NCBI GenBank assembly: GCA_001603905.1
Contig: LVAE01000010.1
Span: 1-41,197 of the forward strand
DNA from: Fibrobacterales bacterium Fibro_02
GTDB lineage: Bacteria; Fibrobacterota; Fibrobacteria; Fibrobacterales; Fibrobacteraceae
Direction: 5' to 3'
DNA length: 41,197 nt
The position numbers and the translations under genes were made by a program. This document shows, one piece after another, positions 8,180 to 16,022 of this stretch. The notes below the pieces were generated by a model. The model did not search any database. It had not been told where the DNA came from and saw nothing but the letters and a program-made list of their open reading frames with translations. How positions within the stretch are numbered: the stretch's first letter is position 1; each line of letters opens with the position of its first letter.

Positions 8180-10261
8180 CTAGAACCCCTGTATGATTGT
8201 GAACTTGTATTCTCTCCCAGGCATGGGAAAAGGCGTATAAAAATTTCGGTACTTTTCGTCAGTAATGTTATTCACCGCGAACATCAAACTAGTCTTTTCA
8301 AATGGATGATACGAAAGCGATGCACGATGGGTCGCAACGGCCGATTGTTCCGTCCTGTTCGCGCGATCGCTATACATAATGCTGCGCCAATCAGAAGCCC
8401 AGCTAAAGTCAAAGTGGAACGGCAGATGAAGCGTCGCCTCGGCAAAATAATTTCGATTAGGTTCTCCAGGAAGCATCTTTCCATTAAATGCATTCGAATG
8501 AGAGCGATCCTCCGTCTTCTGAATCGTGGCCCGCAGCACAACATCTAAAAACTTTGAAGGTCTGCTATTCAGTTCCATTTCTACACCACGAATAAGGGCT
8601 CGCGCAACATTGATGGGACGCAACAATTCTACCGAAAGAACCCAGCAGATACCATTTTCAATGTGAGATTCAAAATACGTTGTCTGAAACGAGGTGTGAT
8701 TGCCAGGGAATTTATAATTTGCAGAAGCTTCAAAACGGGTCGCTTTTTCACGTTCCAAATCAGGGTTGGAAATGGCCCCGGGGAATGTTCCATAAAGTTC
8801 CATCAACGCAGGCTGCTGATAAAAACGGCCTATGGAAACTCCACCTGTCAACGGAGACGACTCTGTACCGAACCTAGAATAGAGACGTCCTGCAAACGTA
8901 GCATCTCGTTCCTTGGCCTCTTCCAAAGTGCGCCCGCCTGTCGGCAGCACAAAGGTTCCTTCATCTAAATGATCCTTCAGAACAGTCACCGAGCCTTCGC
9001 CGCCAAATCCAATGTATTTAAAAAACTGATAATACAAATCTCCGGAGCTAACGAAAGTCTTCCGATCAAGAGCCCAATCCTTCGAATTGCCACGAGCTTC
9101 GGCACGTTCCCATTCATACGCAAAGCGAACCATTCCTGTCGAACGATCCACCGGCGTAAACTCCGCCCATAATTCAGGAACAAACTTGTACGTAGCAGAG
9201 CCATATTCCATAAAGACATTGTTGCCAAAACCGATGTGGTCTAAGGGGTAATACGAACTCGACATATTTTTATCGAACCGAGCCGAAAGTCCGCCATACA
9301 GGAACAACTTGTCGTCAAAGTAACCGACCGATTCCAACCCGTAACGGATCAAGGCCGATTCACCGACAAACTCGGCCACCTTAGTCTGGCTCTGTTCTTT
9401 ACCGGGATTCCCCCCCTCGTAGCGGCTTGCCGTTACCGCAAGCGTTGAAAAATACCCGTTTCCGTGCAACATTCGGAACTGGACATTGCCTGATACATCG
9501 GTGTACTTGGCATTTTCTCGCGTTGCCGTATAGTCGTCTTCGTCGTTGTACTGCGTACCATTACGGTTCAGGTATTCATAGTCATTATCGCTATGGCGTG
9601 TCGCAAAAGACGAAGCAAACATAATGCTGTCGGTCACAGGAGCCGCCACCTGGAACGAGCCCTCCCACGTATTGTGGTTTCCGTAGGCCGCTAAAACTCG
9701 TCCGCCCTTTTTCACGGCATTTTTCGTGACAAAGTTAATGGCACCGCCAAGCCCCGACACACCAAATTTCGCCGGGACATTATTCTTGTAGACTTCGACT
9801 TTTTCCATTTGGTTCAAGTCGATGGAACCTAGATTCACAGCTCCACCACTTGCATCGTTCAAGGGAACTCCGTCGACACAAATCATGATGTTGCGCGCCG
9901 CAATTCCTCGTATCGAGACCGTCTGAAAGCTACCAAGCCCACCTTGCCTGTACGACTGGATTCCAGGAAGTGTCGAAAGCAAGTCCGCTGCAGAAAGCGC
10001 CTTTCCTTCCCAGGCCGCAGCGGTAATTTCGGTGTAATTCGCATCATTCTTGAGGATTGCTTCGCCCTCGGTCACCACATCGGTCACGCCGAGGTCACGG
10101 ACGACCGTCGCATCATCAACGGCAACCGACTTTGCAGAAACAACTGAAATATCCTCCGGAGCATTTTCCGAAGTTGCAGCCACGGCATTACCTGCGCCAA
10201 TGGCAGCCCAACACCAAAGAACCGCAGTTCGTGCGGCTTTGCAGAATGACGTCGTTCGCAT
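8180..10261 (-). CDS. btuB: TonB-dependent outer-membrane receptor for cobalamin (BtuB-like)
   Basis: 693 residues: signal peptide (about 1-28), a plug domain with LSTLPGIQSYRQGGLGSFQT, SIRGIAARNIMICVDGVPLN and VEVYKNNVPAKFGVSGLGGAINFVTK, then a 22-strand-type barrel ending in an aromatic residue (TIIQGF). Near the end the family signature NNITDEKYRNFYTPFPMPGREY is present. It imports a TonB-driven ligand across the outer membrane. The ligand is taken to be cobalamin because a cobalamin riboswitch precedes the gene and a BtuG-like lipoprotein follows it. A GAGGAACG ribosome site lies at the 3' edge of the riboswitch. No BtuFCD genes are present in the window. Confidence 0.9.
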   Translation of the reverse strand: MRTTSFCKAARTAVLWCWAAIGAGNAVAATSENAPEDISVVSAKSVAVDDATVVRDLGVTDVVTEGEAILKNDANYTEITAAAWEGKALSAADLLSTLPGIQSYRQGGLGSFQTVSIRGIAARNIMICVDGVPLNDASGGAVNLGSIDLNQMEKVEVYKNNVPAKFGVSGLGGAINFVTKNAVKKGGRVLAAYGNHNTWEGSFQVAAPVTDSIMFASSFATRHSDNDYEYLNRNGTQYNDEDDYTATRENAKYTDVSGNVQFRMLHGNGYFSTLAVTASRYEGGNPGKEQSQTKVAEFVGESALIRYGLESVGYFDDKLFLYGGLSARFDKNMSSSYYPLDHIGFGNNVFMEYGSATYKFVPELWAEFTPVDRSTGMVRFAYEWERAEARGNSKDWALDRKTFVSSGDLYYQFFKYIGFGGEGSVTVLKDHLDEGTFVLPTGGRTLEEAKERDATFAGRLYSRFGTESSPLTGGVSIGRFYQQPALMELYGTFPGAISNPDLEREKATRFEASANYKFPGNHTSFQTTYFESHIENGICWVLSVELLRPINVARALIRGVEMELNSRPSKFLDVVLRATIQKTEDRSHSNAFNGKMLPGEPNRNYFAEATLHLPFHFDFSWASDWRSIMYSDRANRTEQSAVATHRASLSYHPFEKTSLMFAVNNITDEKYRNFYTPFPMPGREYKFTIIQGF

Positions 10262-10267
10262 CGTTCC

Positions 10268-10475
10268 TCAACATAACATTTCCCACAGTTCTTCTGGCTC
10301 GGGGATCAACCTACTTCCGGCTCCTTCACACATGTATTCCCTTTCGGTTTCCACGCATTGGTTTATGCCAGTTTCGTCCTCCCTTACAGCGGCGCGACCG
10401 CTCCCGGCTTTCACGGGATTCTCTCCTTGCCGCACCCGATTAGGCAACGGCAAGAGCTTTTCAGGGCACAGGAAA
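10268..10475 (-). ncRNA. Cobalamin (AdoCbl/B12) riboswitch
   Basis: On the minus strand the leader contains a TTGCCG / CGGCAA hairpin, then the core GGAGAGAATCCCGTGAAAGC with GGGAGCGGTCGCGCCGCTGT, matching the conserved GGTGAAA...GCCACTGT region of cobalamin riboswitches. Near the 3' end GAGCCAGAAGAACTGT corresponds to the B12 box (GCCAGaagACCTG-like). The ribosome site and start of btuB follow directly, so ligand binding probably hides the ribosome site; no terminator T-run is seen. Exact ends are approximate. Confidence 0.92.
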
Positions 10476-10484
10476 TTTTGGCAA

Positions 10485-10492
10485 CAAATATA
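10485..10492 (-). promoter_or_regulatory. Promoter element (TATATTTG) of the btuB riboswitch transcript
   Basis: An exact TAnnTTTG match on the minus strand just upstream of the riboswitch. The divergent TATATTTG for the barrel gene lies 22 nt away on the other strand. Confidence 0.6.
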
Positions 10493-10513
10493 GTAATAAC
10501 GGACAACAATTTT

Positions 10514-10521
10514 TATATTTG
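10514..10521 (+). promoter_or_regulatory. Promoter element (TATATTTG) of the outer-membrane protein gene
   Basis: TATATTTG ends 5 nt before the ATG at 10527, with only GACCC between, so the mRNA is probably leaderless or nearly so. Confidence 0.55.
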
Positions 10522-10526
10522 ACCCC

Positions 10527-11294
10527 ATGAGAGCTTTTCTTTTTACCCTCATCGCATTTGCTGTACTTTTACACGCAGAAAACCAAGCGGTCCCCGACTC
10601 CGCCAAAACCGCCAAGAGTAGCGGTCTTCTAGAAGCACTATTTGCTGTCGAACCCGACGAATCCATCGCCAAGGGGCACATCCTCACTGGCGCCACGTTC
10701 TCGCTCATCCAGGGCAGTACCGACGATGACGCCCTGGACATCATCATCGGAGACATCTACAAGGCAGAAGGTTCGATGTTCTCGATCGAGGCTTTCGGCG
10801 GCTACTTCATCCGCGATGCACTCGCCATCGGCATCAGGGGCGGCTACTCCCGCACCAAATTCGACATTGACTTCACCCTGCTCGAAGACCTCGGCGACCT
10901 CAAGCAGCACCGCCAATATGTCAGCAACGGATTTTTCTTGCAACCTTTCGTCAAGAACTACCTGAAGGTTCTAGATTCCAGGACTGTCTACCTATTCAAT
11001 GAAACTTCGGTTGCCTTCGGCTATTCCTACGGAATTTCGCAGACGGATGACGGCGAAGATCTCAACAAGACCCGTAGCAACACCTGGTCAATTCGAATCG
11101 GACTTGATCCGGGACTCTGCATCATGATCTTAAACGGAGTTGCCATCGAAACATCCGTCGGACTGCTCGGCTTTACGACGAGTGTCATTGAAGTCGAAGA
11201 AAACAACGAGACCCACAGCGAAGTGGTCTACAACATCGCAAACTTTTCCATCAACTTGCTAGCGCTTGACCTGTCGCTGGTCTACTTCTTCTAG
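10527..11294 (+). CDS. Putative outer-membrane beta-barrel protein
   Basis: 255 residues with a signal peptide (MRAFLFTLIAFAVLLHAENQ) and alternating hydrophobic strands with glycines, for example FSIEAFGGYFIRDALAIGIRGGY and VYLFNETSVAFGYSYGI. It ends in aromatic residues (LSLVYFF), as expected of a barrel recognised by the BAM complex. The size suggests 8-10 strands. It is followed after 8 nt by a PCMD-domain lipoprotein with an AGGAG ribosome site, so the two form an operon. Family and ligand are unknown. Confidence 0.7.
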   Translation: MRAFLFTLIAFAVLLHAENQAVPDSAKTAKSSGLLEALFAVEPDESIAKGHILTGATFSLIQGSTDDDALDIIIGDIYKAEGSMFSIEAFGGYFIRDALAIGIRGGYSRTKFDIDFTLLEDLGDLKQHRQYVSNGFFLQPFVKNYLKVLDSRTVYLFNETSVAFGYSYGISQTDDGEDLNKTRSNTWSIRIGLDPGLCIMILNGVAIETSVGLLGFTTSVIEVEENNETHSEVVYNIANFSINLLALDLSLVYFF

Positions 11295-11302
11295 GAGCTA
11301 TC

Positions 11303-12970
11303 ATGGGGATCAAGAAAACTGTTTTAAAATGGGCCGCCATAGCGGGCATCCTAGCCACAACCGCTTCGTGCACCGCCGATATTGACACTTTCGGAACATC
11401 CGACTACAGAGTCCTCAACGAGATTTCGTTCGAGGAGCAGGACGGAAGGCCATCCATCAGTGCTAACGAGCAGCGCATCACGGTCAAGCTCGCCTCCAAC
11501 GAAAGCTGCACCTGGGACTCCGTCACCATTGACGACCTGAGCATCAGTTCTCTCGCCACATTCCACACGGTCTTAGATTCCATCGGTTCATTCCCCAAGG
11601 ATTCGACCGTACTGGATTCTTTGGCACGCAAGGTCAGCTACGAAAGCAAAAAAATCAAGATAGGCTCCAAGATAGAAATTCCCGAAAACGACACTCTTTA
11701 CATTGTCGTAGTCTCGGAAAGTGGCATTCCCGCCCTCTGGCAAATCGCCTTCTCGAAGCCCACGGGAGCTTGCGACGAGAAATCCAGCAGTTCCGGCAAG
11801 GAGGGCGACAAGGAAAAATCTTCTTCTTCGGCAAAGGGTGAATCGTCGGAGAAGTCTTCGTCTTCGACAGAGAGCGACACACCCAAGAGTTCCGCTTCGT
11901 CATCATCTTCAGAATCGAACAAGACTCCTGAATCGTCGGCATCAATGGTTTCGGCCGACGCCCCCAAGATTCTTTCGCTCAAGATAGCCTCCATGAATGC
12001 CACCATCGACAGCGGCAAGATTCACATTCATCTGGACACGCTCCCCTTCCTCGCGGATCTTTCGAACCTGGAACTCACCGAACTGGAACTTTCTGAAGGT
12101 GCCTCCTGCGAAAGCCACAAGACCGGCGAAGCATACGATTTCGGCGCAGGGCAGGAAATCGTCGTCAAGAACTCCGACGGCGAATCAACCACCTACATCG
12201 TCAAGGCGGGCTACCAGATTCCGGGTTCAAGTTTCAACGACTGGAAAGGTAATGACATCATTCCCGATTCCCTCTGGGGGAACGCCAACACGCTCCTCAC
12301 GACTACCGAAAAATACACCTCCGGGTCCATGACCGGAGCGAAAATCGCCACATCGGCATTACTCGGCAAGACCGCAAGTGGAAGCCTGTACACCGCCGAT
12401 TTCAACCCGAATAACGTCGGTACGCTTTCGATGGCCAATTCTTCGACCTGGCCCGACGGCAACGAGCTCATCGATTTCGGCAAGCACTTCAACGCAAGAC
12501 CTGAATACGCCGAAGTCAAGTTCTCCTACGACGGCAGCGGGGACAGCTGCGACATCTACATTCTCCTTGAAAGCCGCGATGGCGACAAGAACATCAACCG
12601 GGGCGCAGACAACGAAAACCTTCTCGTCGCAAGCGCCTGGTACCGTTCCACCACCGACGACAACACTGGCCGCGAAAATCCAGACGTCGTCAGCATTTCG
12701 GACAAGGACGAAAACGGCATGCGGACCCTGCGCCTCAAGTTCCGCTACGGCACGCCACTCGAAAATTCCCCTATCGAAAACTCCTCCACTTTCGCCACCT
12801 CGCTACAGTCCTCGAATAAGTCTGCCATCGACAATTCGCTGATTCAAGGTGAGGGGAATGAATCCGTCACCCATATCCGCGTCGTTTTCGCCTCGAGCGC
12901 CGACGGAAACCATTATAAGGGTGTGAAGAACGCGACTTTGATTATCGACGACCTGAAACTTATCTACTAG
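11303..12970 (+). CDS. Lipoprotein with C-terminal PCMD (putative carbohydrate metabolism) domain
   Basis: 555 residues. The lipobox TASC ends at Cys23. A first beta-rich domain (about 40-155) follows, then a long low-complexity Ser/Lys/Glu linker (about 160-215), a repeat of the first domain type (about 220-300; ILSLKIASMNATIDSGKIHIHL, YIVKAGYQI), and the PCMD domain (about 305-555). The PCMD shows SFNDWKG, WGNANT, KIATSALLGKTASGSLYTA, FNARPEYAEVKFSY, YILLESRDG and a closing FASSADGNHYKGVKNATLII-DDLKL. PCMD domains belong to a jelly-roll surface-protein class thought to bind glycans. It is probably displayed on the outer membrane and coupled to the barrel gene upstream. The glycan role is inferred. 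Confidence 0.8.
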   Translation: MGIKKTVLKWAAIAGILATTASCTADIDTFGTSDYRVLNEISFEEQDGRPSISANEQRITVKLASNESCTWDSVTIDDLSISSLATFHTVLDSIGSFPKDSTVLDSLARKVSYESKKIKIGSKIEIPENDTLYIVVVSESGIPALWQIAFSKPTGACDEKSSSSGKEGDKEKSSSSAKGESSEKSSSSTESDTPKSSASSSSSESNKTPESSASMVSADAPKILSLKIASMNATIDSGKIHIHLDTLPFLADLSNLELTELELSEGASCESHKTGEAYDFGAGQEIVVKNSDGESTTYIVKAGYQIPGSSFNDWKGNDIIPDSLWGNANTLLTTTEKYTSGSMTGAKIATSALLGKTASGSLYTADFNPNNVGTLSMANSSTWPDGNELIDFGKHFNARPEYAEVKFSYDGSGDSCDIYILLESRDGDKNINRGADNENLLVASAWYRSTTDDNTGRENPDVVSISDKDENGMRTLRLKFRYGTPLENSPIENSSTFATSLQSSNKSAIDNSLIQGEGNESVTHIRVVFASSADGNHYKGVKNATLIIDDLKLIY

Positions 12971-12977
12971 CACTTTC

Positions 12978-12984
12978 TATATTT
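12978..12984 (+). promoter_or_regulatory. Promoter element (TATATTT) of nadA
   Basis: TATATTT ends 6 nt before the nadA ATG and begins 7 nt after the preceding stop codon, suggesting a separate, almost leaderless nadA transcript. Confidence 0.5.
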
Positions 12985-12990
12985 ACTCCT

Positions 12991-14007
12991 ATGACCGCAG
13001 AAGAACTTTACAATCGTCTCAAGACCATTCAGCCGGGCGCTGTGCTTTGCACCTATTCCATGGAAAAATGCGAACAGATGCTCCCGCTCATCAACGAAAT
13101 CAACGAACTGAAGAAGGAACGCGACGCCGTGATCCTCGCCCACAGCTATGTGGCCCCCGAAATCATTCTGGGCGTTGCCGACTACGACGGCGACAGTTTC
13201 AAGCTGAGTCAGGACGCCACCAAGGTGAGCGCGAAGACGATCGTGTTCTCTGCCGTGCGCTTTATGGGCGAAACCGCCAAGATCTTGAACCCGACCAAGG
13301 ACGTGCTCATTCCGGGCCCACTTACGGGTTGCAGCCTCGCCGACTCCATTACCGGCGCCGAGGTCAAGGCACTCCGCGAAAAGTACCCCGACCACACCTT
13401 CGTGTGTTACATCAACACCACCGCCGACGTGAAAGCGAACTGCGACGTGTGCGTCACCAGCAGCAACGTGATGAAAATCGTCTCTAGCCTCGAAAACGAC
13501 AAGATCGTGTTCGTGCCCGATGGCCTCATGGGCCAGAACCTGATTGACGAGATGAAGAAGCGTGGCATCAAGAAGGAAATCGTACTCCACAGCGGTTGCT
13601 GCTACGTACACGAGACCTACGATTCCGAACTCATCAATTTCTTCCGCAGCCAGAATCCGGGCCTGAAGGTCGTAAGCCACCCCGAATGCCACCCGGGCGT
13701 CGCCCTTTTGAGTGACTACGTGGGCAGCACCGGCCAGATGGTGAGCTATATCAAGGAACAGCCCGAAGGCACCCCGTTCCTGCTTCTCACCGAATGCGGC
13801 CTGAACGCTCGCATGCAGTATGAATTCCCGAACAAGACCTTCATTGGCAGCTGCAGCATGTGCAAGTACATGAAGTCGAACTCGCTCGAAAATATTCTGG
13901 AGACGCTCCGTCATCCGGAAAAGGCACAGCACGTGGAACTCGAAGAGAGTGTGCGCGTTGCCGCCAAGAAGTGCATCGACGCGATGTTCTACTACGCAGG
14001 AAAGTAG
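12991..14007 (+). CDS. nadA: Quinolinate synthase A
   Basis: An iron-sulfur enzyme that condenses iminoaspartate with dihydroxyacetone phosphate to quinolinate in NAD synthesis. The 338 residues contain family segments AVILAHSYVAPEIILGVADY, VFSAVRFMGETAKILNPTKD, CYINTTADVKANCDVCVTSS, VFVPDGLMGQNL, VVSHPECHPGV and FIGSCSMCKYMKSNSLENIL. They include the cysteines expected to hold the 4Fe-4S cluster. The length is normal. No nadB or nadC is adjacent in this window. The start is fixed by the TATATTT element 6 nt upstream and by alignment to the usual N-terminus. Confidence 0.97.
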   Translation: MTAEELYNRLKTIQPGAVLCTYSMEKCEQMLPLINEINELKKERDAVILAHSYVAPEIILGVADYDGDSFKLSQDATKVSAKTIVFSAVRFMGETAKILNPTKDVLIPGPLTGCSLADSITGAEVKALREKYPDHTFVCYINTTADVKANCDVCVTSSNVMKIVSSLENDKIVFVPDGLMGQNLIDEMKKRGIKKEIVLHSGCCYVHETYDSELINFFRSQNPGLKVVSHPECHPGVALLSDYVGSTGQMVSYIKEQPEGTPFLLLTECGLNARMQYEFPNKTFIGSCSMCKYMKSNSLENILETLRHPEKAQHVELEESVRVAAKKCIDAMFYYAGK

Positions 14008-14041
14008 TCCTGTTTAGGAAATTGGGTTGGAGAAAATTGTC

Positions 14042-14713
14042 ATGAAGAAGTTGAAAATAATTGCATTGTTGATTTGCCTCTGTGCAGGATTCACTTTTGC
14101 CGAGGAATACTATTGGCCCCGTTCTTATTATGTAAGCGCAGGTTTTGGAGCCCAGGTTTCCAAGGGTGATTTCAACGAGCGTGCCATTTCTGGAACGGAT
14201 TCCGCAGGAGTCAAGGGATACATACACCCGCCTGCACTCGAATTCGTCGCGACCCCAGACCTGATGGTAGGCGTCAACCTGGGAGCATTCTCGCTCGGTC
14301 TCGGCTTTCAGTATTGGACATCAGAACAGGTCATGGCTGGGTTTCCCGACGAATCTTACAGACAGGACACCCGAATCTGGCGAGCGAGCCTTGAGGTTAC
14401 ATACAACTTATTCTGGCCCGATTTTTTCCAAATTGGCCTCGGCCTCGGATATTCCTACTCTAGCGTAAAGGCAGAAAATGCGGCAATCTTCGGCACCGAC
14501 GCTTACGACGCGGAATTCATGGGATCGGCCGTGGCATTTATCGCCAACATCCACTATTATATTACAGACCATCTTTCCATGGTTCCCGCCCTCAAGTTTT
14601 ACGAGAACTGGTTCAAGAACGTCCACTGTTCTCGCATAGACAACAACGACCTGGATCCGTACCTGTGGCAAACCTTCGTTCTCGCCACCGTATCTATCCA
14701 ATACCAGTTCTAA
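14042..14713 (+). CDS. Putative outer-membrane beta-barrel protein (about 223 residues)
   Basis: Starts MKKLKIIALLICLCAGFTFA, a clear signal peptide, followed by strand-like repeats rich in aromatic residues and glycine (YYVSAGFGAQVSKGDF, MVGVNLGAFSLGLGFQYW, FFQIGLGLGYSYSSV, LSMVPALKFYENW). It ends in a barrel-type terminal phenylalanine (VSIQYQF). The ATG at 14042 is preferred over a TTG 15 nt earlier because a GGAG ribosome site lies 9 nt before it. The family resembles generic OmpA/porin-like 8-stranded barrels; no specific function is recognised. It follows nadA by 34 nt and may be read through from it. Confidence 0.7.
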   Translation: MKKLKIIALLICLCAGFTFAEEYYWPRSYYVSAGFGAQVSKGDFNERAISGTDSAGVKGYIHPPALEFVATPDLMVGVNLGAFSLGLGFQYWTSEQVMAGFPDESYRQDTRIWRASLEVTYNLFWPDFFQIGLGLGYSYSSVKAENAAIFGTDAYDAEFMGSAVAFIANIHYYITDHLSMVPALKFYENWFKNVHCSRIDNNDLDPYLWQTFVLATVSIQYQF

Positions 14714-14744
14714 CTCTGGGTTAGCAGAGTAGAATAGTTTTTTC

Positions 14745-14752
14745 TATCTTTG
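14745..14752 (+). promoter_or_regulatory. Promoter element (TATCTTTG)
   Basis: An exact TAnnTTTG match ending 8 nt before the ATG at 14761. The intervening GGGCGCGGT has no standard Shine-Dalgarno. Confidence 0.5.
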
Positions 14753-14760
14753 GGCGCGGT

Positions 14761-15990
14761 ATGAAAAAATCCGCGCTTTTAGCATCTATTATTTTGGGTC
14801 TCGGCTCCGCATTCGCCACCGACGAAGACGGCTGGGCCTCCACCTACGAATCTCTCTCGGCTTTCCAGAAAAGCCCCGTTTCCAAAGACGGGACCTTAAA
14901 CCCCTACGCCAACCGTCCCGGTTACGTCAAGCCCATCATCGACAACCTGGGCAACGTGCTCAACAGCAACTGGTATGTAAGTGCCTCGGTGCCGCAAAGT
15001 TTCGCCTTCGAAGCGGGCCTCCCCATTTCAATCATTTCTATTGGCGATGACGACCGGAATTACACCGAGAATGCGGAATTCCTCGGTCAGTCCATCGCCT
15101 ACGAGACACCGACCATTTTCGGCGAGCACCGCGACATGACCCAGGCTGACGACGGAAGGATTTACGGTAACAAGACCCTGAATGGTCTCGGCGTGTTCAC
15201 CTACCCCTACATTCAGCTGGGCGCAAGCTTCTACCATGCCCGCGTGGTCTTCCGCGGAATGTTCCTGCCCTCGATCAGCGAACTGACCAAGTTCAACCTG
15301 TTCGGTTTCGGTCTGCAGTACAGTTTCGGTCACTTTTTCCAGTACATGCTGCCCCCCGCCGCCCAGCCGCTCGATGTAAGCATCGTCTTTGGCTACAACA
15401 CCAGCGGCATCGGCTACCGCCCCGAAGACTACGAAGGCGAACTCAATCTCGACGTTTCTACGACAAACTTCGCATTCGTCATCGGCTACAAGCCCGTCAG
15501 CTTTATCGAAGTCATGATGTCCCTCGGATACCAGAGCGCCGAAATGAAGTCCTCGGGACACCTCAAGTGCGTGGCCAAGGAATTCGGCAATCCCGACTAC
15601 TCTCGTGGCTACGGCGCCACCATCGATCCCGACATTACCGTCGAGGGCAACAACGGTTTCCGCTTCGGTCTGGAAGTTGCATTCCAGTTAGGCAAGTCCT
15701 TCCACCCCGTTGTCGGATTCGATTATGCAGGCAAGTCCAGCTGGACGACCAACGTCCTCTACTTCAAGCAGCAATTCGGCGAAGACAAGACCCCCGACGA
15801 AATCGCCAAGGAAAAGGGATTTGTCCGTGGAGCAAAGAAGTCCGAGACCGCAGCAGAAAGCGCAGAACCGGCTAACGAGACACCCGTAGACAACACCTAC
15901 GAGCAGCCGGAAGACTCTGCCGAAGCAGAAGAGGCTTCCGCAGAAGAAGCTCCTGCAGACGACTTCTCCGAGGATTCCTCTGACGAATAG
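14761..15990 (+). CDS. Putative outer-membrane barrel protein with acidic C-terminal tail
   Basis: 409 residues: signal peptide MKKSALLASIILGLGSAFA, then about 320 residues of barrel-like strands (YIQLGASFYHARVVFRGMFL, FNLFGFGLQYSFGHFFQYML, VMMSLGYQSAEM, GFRFGLEVAFQLGKSFHPVV). A tail of about 60 residues dominated by Glu, Ala, Asp and Ser then ends DDFSEDSSDE. The tail follows the last strand, so the protein does not end in the usual C-terminal aromatic barrel signal. It resembles uncharacterised outer-membrane proteins of Bacteroidota and Fibrobacterota. The tail may be periplasmic and may bind cations or a partner; this is inference. cstA follows after 32 nt. Confidence 0.68.
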   Translation: MKKSALLASIILGLGSAFATDEDGWASTYESLSAFQKSPVSKDGTLNPYANRPGYVKPIIDNLGNVLNSNWYVSASVPQSFAFEAGLPISIISIGDDDRNYTENAEFLGQSIAYETPTIFGEHRDMTQADDGRIYGNKTLNGLGVFTYPYIQLGASFYHARVVFRGMFLPSISELTKFNLFGFGLQYSFGHFFQYMLPPAAQPLDVSIVFGYNTSGIGYRPEDYEGELNLDVSTTNFAFVIGYKPVSFIEVMMSLGYQSAEMKSSGHLKCVAKEFGNPDYSRGYGATIDPDITVEGNNGFRFGLEVAFQLGKSFHPVVGFDYAGKSSWTTNVLYFKQQFGEDKTPDEIAKEKGFVRGAKKSETAAESAEPANETPVDNTYEQPEDSAEAEEASAEEAPADDFSEDSSDE

Positions 15991-16022
15991 CAGACTTTAA
16001 CCAAAAACAAAGAAGGCATCCC

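Noticed and set aside
12967..13932. A 321-codon minus-strand frame across nadA
   Set aside because: Antisense shadow of a conserved gene. The same applies to the frame at 18915-19583 inside recD2.
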